The position numbers and the translations under genes are program-made. Shown piece by piece: positions 1-9,800 of a stretch of DNA of 64,000 nt. Every line of letters begins with the position of its first letter. Positions within the stretch are counted from its first letter, which is position 1. Below the pieces are notes generated by a model. It did not search any database. It was given only the letters and a program-made list of their open reading frames with translations, and was not told the origin of the DNA. Origin of the DNA: Ruegeria sp. Ofav3-42 (GTDB lineage: Bacteria > Pseudomonadota > Alphaproteobacteria > Rhodobacterales > Rhodobacteraceae); NCBI RefSeq assembly GCF_022347725.1, contig NZ_JAKRGB010000020.1:1-64000 (forward strand), written 5' to 3'.

Positions 1-145
1 CCCTGCAGGGTGGAAGCGTCTCAAAGAAGCGGAGCAGCTTGGTGCGTTTGATGGCTTTGTTGAAAATCACTCGGCCGTTCTCTGAAATGCCGTGAACTTG
101 AAAAACATCCTTGGCCAGATCCAGGCCGACGGTCTTTACTGTCAT
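1..145 (-). mobile_element. IS110-family transposase, N-terminal part (runs off window)
   Basis: Reading leftwards from an ATG at 145 gives a 48-residue start that opens with 'MTVKTVGLDLAKDVFQVHG' and continues into 'NKAIKRTKLLRFFETLPP'. This is the typical beginning of IS110-family (DEDD) transposases, and the Asp in 'VGLDLAK' is the first acidic residue of that catalytic set. The frame is open to base 1, so the rest of the gene lies outside the window. Whether the copy is intact cannot be judged. It marks the left side of the accessory region. Confidence 0.85.
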
Positions 146-572
146 TGGGTGGCTCCTTTCCTAGCAGTCGATGACAACTGCACTTTGGCACATTCGATGC
201 CGGTGGAGCAGGAGCCACCCACCTCATCCGGTTTGGGCTCTTTTTCACGAATTTGGGTCAGTCGTAACGCGCAAATCAAAGTAATCTGATGTTTGACAGC
301 AACTGATCTCAGCCTGACATCTGTTTTTGTAGTGGAAAGAAGGTTTGACTTGGGGTGCCATCTGATGTCGAACGTTCACCTTGTTTCTGGTCCAACTGTG
401 ACGGTTGGGTCAGGTTCGTGTGACGTTCATCAACAAGTACTGTGGAACGTCACAGAGCTTTGGCCCAATCGACAAACAAAACCTCAACAAATGAGTAAAT
501 CACGTCATTCAATTCCGACCCAAACGTCAAGCATATCTGACCCAACAAAAAAGCAGCCATTATATCAAAGGC
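146..572. other. Non-coding stretch between insertion-sequence remnants
   Basis: No convincing gene is seen. The open frames here have no recognisable protein features. The first hundred bases probably include the upstream end of the IS110 element, but I could not define its boundary or a direct repeat. The sequence is poorer in GC than the core genome to the right. Confidence 0.5.
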
Positions 573-724
573 ATGTCCGAGTTACTCGACGCGTACAACT
601 ACGCACGCCAACTGAAGACTCTCAGAGGCCTCGCGCCCTACGAATACACTTGCAATTCTGGACCTCAGCGAGGGGTAGATTCATTTTGGACCCGATCCAC
701 TAGATGCCGGGGCTGAGCACCTAG
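573..724 (+). pseudogene. IS481/IS3-like transposase, decayed C-terminal fragment
   Basis: The plus strand reads 'LLDAYNYARQLKTLRGLAPY' near 582-641, a pattern typical of the C-terminus of IS481-type integrase-fold transposases. About 20 codons later the family ending 'RFILDPIH' followed by 'MPGL' appears one frame over, with a TAG stop inserted between the two parts, and the reading ends at TAG 722-724. One frameshift plus one nonsense codon and no upstream DDE region mean this is a dead remnant. The exact 5' edge of homology is uncertain (about 555-573). Confidence 0.7.
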
Positions 725-839
725 GCCTAAAACTAGCGACACTACCTGGAATACTCAGAACCTTCACCGCTTATGATACCATTCTGCCCCATACCGAAAT
801 TGACCCCGATTTCGGCAATTCCAAAATTACTTAAAAGTT
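725..839. other. Short non-coding stretch with a small inverted repeat
   Basis: No gene is seen between the transposase remnant and the 3' end of the RTX gene. A 7-bp inverted repeat (CCGAAAT at 794-800 and ATTTCGG at 809-815) lies just beyond the candidate terminator of the RTX gene. It has no T-tract and no function is assigned. Confidence 0.4.
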
Positions 840-870
840 CCACTTCCGCACCTTCACTCTACGGAAGTGG
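840..870 (-). terminator. Candidate terminator of the RTX operon
   Basis: A 9-bp perfect stem (CCACTTCCG / CGGAAGTGG) with a 13-base loop lies 27 bases past the RTX stop codon. On the minus strand it is followed by AACTTTTAAG, so the T-rich tail is imperfect. The position is right for a transcript end, but the poor tail and large loop keep confidence moderate. Confidence 0.45.
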
Positions 871-896
871 AAACGCATTCTTAGTGACCGTCAGAC

Positions 897-3800
897 CTAG
901 CCCAAAGAACCGTCGTCATTCAAATCGGCGCCAAACACCGTTTCAAGATCCACAAGGGCCGCATCGTCTACGTAGTAGCTTGTGGCTAGTGAACCCTCAG
1001 AATTCAGTTCCCAAATCGCATCCTCGCCGTTGACCCTGTCAAAGAACAGCAAAAACCCACCTCCGTCCGGATTGGCCGTTGCGTGCTGCGCTGAGAAACC
1101 CACAAAGCTGTCGTCGCTAACGAGTGTTCCCGCATTCATAACATGAACGATGTCACCGTCGGCCGTCTCGATCGCGTAACGATTGTTGTCTGTGTCAACA
1201 GTCAACAGTTTAACATCACCAATCGCGTCACGCACCGTATAACTGTGCCCGACCACGCCATCTCCAGTTAAATCCAATCCAAATGCTGTTTCAGAGCCAG
1301 CGATCATTGGGGCATCCGCAATGTGACTGGTCACCAACGTACCGCCGTCGTCAAGCTGCCAGATCGCTTTCTGACCATCGGAATTTTCCCAGTAGACAAG
1401 ATACCCATTACCATCCGGGTCCGCGCCGGCATGTTTTGCCTGCCAGCCGGACGCCAATTTTTGTTCCGGGTCCACCAGCCCATTCTGATCGCGCATTTTT
1501 ATCAATTGGGTACCATCATTCACCACATAGTAACCGTTGGCGCTCACTCTTAATCCTACCCCTTCGGTTTCCACTGATGACGCAAAAATAAAGTCATCCT
1601 CAGCAATATTGTCCGCAACGGTATTGTTCAGCGTAATTGCACCGTTGGCCCAAGTGATTTCAGCATCACTCCCGTTTTGAGAGACACTAACTTCACTCAG
1701 CAGAAGGTCTGAAAGATCGATTTGATCCACGCCATCTTCAAAGTCCTCGATGGTGTCATTGCCTGTCTGGTCGACGGCGTTGAAGACAAAGGTATCTGCG
1801 CCGACCCCGCCTGAAAGAACATCGTCTCCGACGCCCCCATGCAGCGTATCATTACCTTCGCCACCTATGAGGGTATCATCGTTTGACATCGTGCTGGTTG
1901 CCACCAAGCGGTCAGCGATCCGCCCTTCACTTCTGCCGGTTTGGACGTAGTGTTTGGCAAGCGCGTGGCCGTTGTCGCCGAGAGCTTCCTGCAGATCGAA
2001 GTAATTTGCCGCGTAGGTTTCGGTTGAGAAACTCATATCCAACCAAGATCCATCAGGGTCTATATCTGTACGTCTGTGATAGTGATGCGCAACGATCGAA
2101 TAGACTTCGTCCTCATCCCACAAATTCGGGATTAGCGGCAATAATCCGGGTTGAGAAGCCAGGAAACGGTAGACGTCAAAGGTGATGGTCATGCTTTCGC
2201 CATTCCATCGTTCCGGGTCCTCAAGGCGACGAATGTAGTGATCCCTGACAATATCCGCTTTTTGATCGATCGGCAGTGTTGAGTCTATGTTCTCCAAAAG
2301 CCATCGATCGGAGGCGAGATAGAGCATGGCAACCCCGTCGCTTGCAGTTGCGCTCATCGCGGGCAAACCACTGGACAGTTCAGGCAACCCTAAGTCGCCG
2401 GGGCGTGTATCACCAAACAAGAGGTCATCACCATCCCCTCCGATGAGGGTGTCTGACGCCCACCCGCCGATGAGCAGGTCAGCGCCGTCACCGCCGTCCA
2501 AGTTGTCAGAACCTGCTTTGCCGAATAGCGTATCAGCACCTGCTCCACCCAGGATAGTATCATTACCTGTACCACCGACCAATTGATCTGCGCCATCATT
2601 GCCGCTGAGGTAGTCGTCTCCCGCGCCACCCAAAAGCGCGTCTGCACCAGCGCCACCAAAAAGGGAATCGTCCCCAAGGCCACCCATCAATTGGTCGTCT
2701 CCGACGCCCCCATGCAGCGTATCAATACCTTCGCCACCTATGAGGGTATCATCGTTTGACATCGTGCTGGTTGCCACCAAGCGATCAACGATCCGCCCTT
2801 CAGTTCTGCCAGTTTGGACGTAGTGTTTGGCAAGCGCGTGGCCGTTGTCACCGAGAACCTCCTGCAGATCGAAGTAATTTGCCGCGTAGGTTTCGGTTGA
2901 GAAACTCATATCCAACCAGGAACCATCTGGGTCTATATCTGTTCGTCTGTGATAGTGATGCGCAACGATCGAATAGAGTTCTTCCTCATCCCACAAATCC
3001 GGGACCAGCGGCAGTAACCCGGGTTGAGAAGCAAGGAAACGGTAGACATCAAAGGTGATGGTCATGCTTTCGCCATTCCACCGTTCCGGGTCCTCAAGGC
3101 GACGAATGTAGTGATCCCTGACAATATCCGCTTTTTGATCGATCGGCAGTGTTGAGTCTATGTTCTCCAAAAGCCATCGATCGGAGGCGAGATAGAGCAT
3201 GGCAACCCCGTCGCTTGCAGTTGCGCTCATCGCGGGCAAACCACTGGACAGTTCAGGCAACCCTAAGTCGCCGGGGCGTGTATCACCAAACAAGAGGTCA
3301 TCACCATCCCCTCCGATGAGGGTGTCTGACGCCCACCCGCCGATGAGCAGGTCAGCGCCGTCACCGCCGTCCAAGTTGTCAGAACCTGTTTTGCCATAAA
3401 GCGCATCAGCACCTGCTCCACCCAGGATAGTATCATTGCCTGTACCACCGACCAGTTGATCTGCGCCATCATCGCCACTGAGGTGGTCGTCTCCCGAGCC
3501 ACCCAAAAGCGCGTCTGTACCTGCGCCACCAAAAAGGGAATCATCCCCAACGCCGCCATACAACCGATCGTTTCCTTCATCGCCGTGAAGGGTGTCATTG
3601 TTGCTTCCCAACAGGCGATCAACGATCCGCCCTTCAGTTTTGCCGGTTTGGACGTAGTGTTTGGCAAGCGCGTGCGAATTGTCTCCAAACGCGTTTTGCA
3701 GGTCCGGATAATTTGCCGCGTAGATTTCGGTTGAGAAACTCATATCCAACCAGGAACTATCCGGGTCTATATCTGTACGTCTGTGATAGTGATGCGCAAC

Positions 3801-6800
3801 GATCGAATAGAGTTCGTCCTCATCCCACAAATCCGGGACCAGCGGCAGTAACCCGGGTTGAGAAGCAAGGAAACGGTAGACATCAAAGGTGATGGTCATG
3901 CTTTCGCCATTCCATCGCTCTGGATCCTCAAGGCGACGACCGTAGTGGTCCCTGACAATATCCGCTTTTTGATCGATCGGCAGTGTGGAATCTACGTTCT
4001 CCAATAGCCAGCGATCAGAAGCGAGATAGAGCATGGCAACCCCGTCGCTGGAAGTTGCGCTCATCGCAGGCAAGCCACTAGACAACTCTGGCAAGCCAGA
4101 CTCCCCGGATCGGTTATCGCCGATTAGCACGTCATCGCCATCGCCGCCATGCAGGACGTCTTCACCCCATCCACCAACAAGGAGGTCAGAGCCATATTCC
4201 CCTCTCAGCAGGTCATTACCTACATTGCCAAGCACTACATCAGAGCCTGCTCCACCTGCGACATCATCATTCCCCAAACCACCGTTCAGGAAATCGGAGC
4301 CACTGTCACCACGCAACGTATCTTGTCCAGCGCCTCCCCAAATACGGTCCGAACCGGACCCACCGTAGACCGTGTCATTACCGTCATCGCCCGATAACTG
4401 GTCGTCACCGTCTTCGCCGTATATGATGTCATCTGCATCGCCACCAGCGGCACGGTCAGCACCTCCACCAGCGTGGATGCGGTCTGCCCCAGCACCGCCG
4501 CTCAAGACATCAGCGCCACTATTGCCCAAGATCGTATCGTTGCCTTCTTCCCCGAAAACAGTGTCGGCCCCTTCATTGCCTTCCAGTCTGTCATCACCGT
4601 CGCCGCCAAGCACAGTGTCGTCTCCGCGACCTGCCTGCACATGATCGTTACCGGCAAAGACAATTATCCGATCATCTCCCGAACCCGTGTACCGGTAATC
4701 ATCAAGATCCGTTGCATGGACAAGATTATTCTCCTGCGTACCGGGCCACGTGTCGCTGGGGTCGCTTGTTTCGGGTCGTTCCTGATACTCATCAAATCCC
4801 TGGTTTTCGTACGAAGCTGAGATATGGCCAATTACAGATCCATCCGCGAATTGAAAAAGCTCAACCCCGCGCGTATCGATTTGTATCTCACCGTCGGTGC
4901 TCGCAACTTTGATCTGGTCGATGTCTTGCTGCCAGGTCACGGTATAGTCGCTTCGATCCCCCGTTAGAAACAGGGTGTCAAAGCCGTCTCCGCCAATGTA
5001 CACGTCGTAATCACCATGGGCACTCTCATGGAACAAATCATCCCCGCGCCCACCGTGGTATTGGTCGTCTCCCTTGCCATCCCAGATCTGATCATCCCCG
5101 TCATCGCCATAGATGACGTCGTCCCCATAATCCGAATTGTCGTTGTGAATTATGTCATTGCCAGCACCACCCCGGATGACGTCGTCGCCGTTACCGTTGT
5201 AAATGACATCATCGCCGTCATTCCCGTCAACGATGTCATCGCCGGCACCGCCCCTGAGAAAATCATCGCCATCACCGCCCGACAATGTGTCGCCACCATT
5301 GCCGCCGGACAGCTCGTCATTACCGCCGCCGCCGTCGATCAGGTCACTGCCGGAGCCGCCTTCCAATGTGTCATTGCCCAACCCACCCGAGAGCCGGTCG
5401 TCTGAATCGCCCCCATTGACTCGGTCGTTTCCTGCGCCTCCGATTAGAACGTCCTCGCCAGCCCCCCCGGTCAGGATATCGTCCCCTGCCTCCCCGAAAA
5501 TTAGGAGATCTGAGTGACTGCCGTCACCAGTCAGAGTATCATTGCCGACACTCCCATAAGCGGCTTCAAACCCATTCGAGTGAAGTTGAAGTGTTACACC
5601 GCTGTCACCCGTTACGACGGCCGTGTCATAGCCGGACCCGCCTGTAACCTGGACATCATCTGAATCAAAATACACCACATCATTGCCCGCCCCGCCATCG
5701 AGACTGTCTGCGCCGTCACCGCCTGATATGATGTCGTTGCCGGATCCACCGCGCAACGTATCGTTTCCACCCAAGCCATATAGGTGTACGTTCTCATCCT
5801 GATTGTTCGCAGTGATGCTGTTGCTTCTTTCATCGCCCCGTACTTCGCGCTCCGAAATAGCCGCGAGGTCAACGTTTTGAGAACCGATTCCGTTCAATGA
5901 CAAAGCGGCTTCCGAACCGATCCCTTTGCGCGACATTTCGGGGCTGTTGGCGAGGATATAAACAAACTCACCGCGTGTGAGCTGTCCCTGATACAGCTTC
6001 TGAACCCAGGAATTCAGTTCGGCATCAGACGGATTCTGCCCAAGGGTATTCCACAGCACCATTTGGACAAATTCTTCATCGTTTTGATCCTGATAGTGAT
6101 TGCCGAGCGGCGCAATCCATTGCCCCTGCTGTTCCAACATCAGGTCCAGCGTTCCAAGCAGTGTCGCATACCCATTCACGATCTGGGTGGCGGCGAGCTT
6201 CAGGATCGAACCGGAGTCGCTGGTTCCGTGCAAAACGGCATATGCCCGGATCAGGGTCGCTTCAACGTAAGCGCGGTCCGAGCTGTGCTCGACCTGTGCT
6301 GCATTCAAAAAGACATCAAAATTGACGCTGGACATATGTCCATTGCCCACAACGATATGTTCGGAACTTTCCGAAAGACCGGCGGCCAGATCGGCGCGGC
6401 TTTGTCCGCCCGCGAGCGCAGACAGCGCATCAGCTGCTTCATCCAGCGTAGCACCGCGGCCCAGAGCATTTGTGTAGAGCTGGCTGACAAAGGATGCATC
6501 GCTGATATTCGGGTAGCGGGCGTCAAATTCGTCGGACGCGATCAGTTCACCAGCAAGAGCGCTGAGGTTGAGCTCGCCGTTTTCAACATGTGCAACCAGT
6601 TGCTCCACTTCGGACCGGTCCATGTCGCGATCGAGAATCGTGTCATAAATTCGTGCAGCTTCTTCCAGAATTCTTGCCTTGGACGCGGCATCAAGCCGGA
6701 CTGCATAATTCGTTGTTTCCCCGGCAATCGTGCGGTTCAGACCCCAGGTCTCAATTCCGGAAACATCAACATAGTGTCCGCTGTCAAAATCCAGATTGTC

Positions 6801-9800
6801 TCCGGAGTAGTCGGTGCGATAGCTGCCATTGCCCACTGGCGAGCGCGAGATAGTGAAACTCGTATCATCGGATTCGATTGTTGTCACCAACCCGTCACCG
6901 GACACGTTCGTTGTCCTCGTGTTACTGACCGTACCATCCGCATCATAGGACGTCTCGACGCGGGTCAAACGCCCGTCCGCACCCGACACGGATGTTGTCT
7001 CGACATCCTTCATCCCATCGCCATCGTAATCGCGGGTTTCAGTAACCGTTCGACCATCTGCGCTGGTTTCACGCGACATTGACGATCGCAAACTTCCGTC
7101 GGCATAGGTCACATCGACATTCCGCGTCTCGCCGCCATCCTGATGTAGCTGCGTTGTTTCCCGCAGGCTGACATCCCAGTCACCGTCGCCGTCCCGATCG
7201 GAATTGGCAGTACTGGTCAGACCGTCAGCAGAGACTGTGACGATCTCCTCAAAGCTCAGAGTGTTGTCATGGGTTTCCGAGACAGTTGTGACGGTGCCGC
7301 CATCGTCGCTAAAACTGACATCTGATTGTCGTTTGAACTCCGCCGTTCCGTCACCGTCCAGGTCAAACTGATAGCTCATCTGGCTACCGTTGGCAGCCTC
7401 AAACCCAGTAATCACAGTGGACGCGGAACCGTCTGATTTGAGGTCTCTCAGGGTTGTTGTCATCGACTGATCTGGATTGATCTGTGCCTTGCGGTCTCGA
7501 TCGGCAATACCGTCACCATCAGTGTCGACCAACTGCGTTATACTTCGGCCGTCCGCACTTTCGCTGATCTGCACCGAGTGAACCAGGGTACCGTCTTCAT
7601 CGAGTTGCCTGTTGGTCTGCGTTAAAGCACCGCTGGCCTCGATCAAACGCACGCTGCTGCGATCCGTTGCGCCATCCCCTGTAAGATCGAATTCCGTCTG
7701 TTGCCTCAGCCCATCACCGGAGGTCAGGTTTGTTACAAGCGTGGCGTCGACACCATTGACAATCGATGTGGATACCAGCTCTTCGATATCCCCATCTGCA
7801 TTGAACGTGATAGTGCGGGTGGTTACGAACTCGTTGGTGCCGTTGCCGTTCAGATCTGCGCTCCAGGTAGAGCTGAAGCCATCATCGCTGGTGGTCGCAA
7901 TCGTCTTTGCCTGAAGTGTGCCGCCCCCATCGGTGTAGCGGGTTGTTGTGCTACTGCTGCCATCTGCAGCAAGTACCGTAGTCGCGGTGGCGACCAGCTC
8001 ATCTGTGCCGTCGCCGTTCCGGTCGGTCCGGGATGTGGTGGTCAGGCCATCGTCACTAATCGTGTTGGTATGCGTGGCGATCAGAGCGCCAGTGCTGTTG
8101 AAGGACTTCGTCTGGCTCGTCTGTGTGCCGTTATCTGCGAGGGTTGTGGTGATGACCTGGTCATTCTCCCCATTGCCATCGGCATCGATGCTCCGCGTCA
8201 CCGTGCGCTCATCCGCGCTGACCACGATTGTATCCGTGCTGAGCGTGGTGCCATTGGCCGCTGTCCGGGTTAGGGTCGTGGTCTCGACACCGGCCGCATT
8301 CAGATCGACGGATCGGGTGACGGTCAGATCATAATCCCCGTCATTGTCCCGATCTTCCCGGGTTGTCGTGGTGCGACCGTCGCGGGACGTCTCGATGACA
8401 GCGCGGCGATACACCGTGCCATTCTCGGTTTTCTCTTCCACCGTTCTTGTGGTGGACCCATCCGCTTTGAGCACGGTGGTGCTGTGTTCGCTCCGCTCAA
8501 ACGCCCCGTTGCCGTCCGCATCATAGCGGGTTGTGGTCTCAAGCCCATTGTCGCTGGTGGTGGACACCATCTGGCTCTGGGTCGCGCCCGTATCGTCCAG
8601 CTTTGTTTCCGTTACCGTGACCTGACCATCATCGCCGACAACGCGATGAATGCGCTGGTCCACATTGCCGTCACCATCCACGTCCCGGATCTCAAGGACA
8701 TCTCGGCCATCATCGCTGGTTGTGGTCACCGTGCGGGACCGCAGCACGTCACTGGAGCCGGTCACATCCGTGACCTCGGTCGTAACGGTTTGCCCGCCAT
8801 CCGCATTCAGGGTTGTCACGCTGGACGAGACGATATCCGCCTCTTGGTTCCCGTCCCGATCTGTCCGGGTCTCAACCGTCAGACCGTCATCGCTCACAGT
8901 GGTCTGCGTCCGCGACAGCAGCGACCCATCGCTGGACTTTACATCTGCCGTGGTGGTCTTTGACCCATTCGCCAGGAGCTCGGTGGTGGAGGTCACCACA
9001 CGCTCCGGCGTGCCGTCCCCATCCCTGTCCTCTGACGTGGTGGTCACCAACCCATCATCACTGACCGTTGTGACGGACTGGCTGCGCAGGCTGTCATTGC
9101 CGTTCTTGATAGTGGAGGTTGTGGTTCGTCCACCATCAGCATTCAGAACCGTGGCTGTGGTGGAACGGGTGTCCACCGTGCCGTCGCCGTCGACATCACT
9201 CGCAACCGTCACCGTCAGCCTGTCGTCGCTGACATTGGTCGCCTGGGTCGAACGTGTCGACCCATCTGCGTTCAGACGGGTCTCATGCTCGGTCATGCTG
9301 CCATCGGCGTGCTGTTCCGACCGCAGGGTGACGTCACTCGCGCCATCGCCATTGGCATCTGTGTTGGTGATCGTCAGACGCCGGTCCGCGCTTTGAGAAA
9401 CGGTTGCCTGTGAGAGCAGCGTGGTCTGATCACCAGCATGGTTGGTCACCGTGCGCAGCGTACTGCCATCGGGGTTGGAGACACGCGACGAGACAGATTT
9501 CCCATCCCAAGCCCCATCGCCATCAATGTCGCTCAGCGTTGTCACAGTCAGCCCGTCAGCGCTGGTCACACTCTGCTGCTTGCTCCGGAATGCGCCATCC
9601 TGCGCTTTCTCCGTGACCGTCCGGGTCGAGGTGCCATCCGCGTTTTCCACCGTCACATCAGAGATCGACCGGTCCGTATCGCCGTCCCCATCCGCGTCGA
9701 TGCTTGTGTTGGTCACCAACCCGTCTTCACTCGTCACCGAGACCGAATTGGCACTGAACGACCCATCCGCATTGCGCGTCCAGCTGGTGGTGGTCCGCTC

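Noticed and set aside
293..703. 136-residue plus-strand open frame at the left edge
   Set aside because: Only its last part has homology, and that part switches frame; the rest is unlike a protein. It is treated as a transposase remnant.
1888..4112. Possible CRISPR array or non-coding tandem repeats
   Set aside because: The spacing is over 800 bp, the copies are in frame and code for a protein module, and there are no short palindromic repeats with unique spacers.
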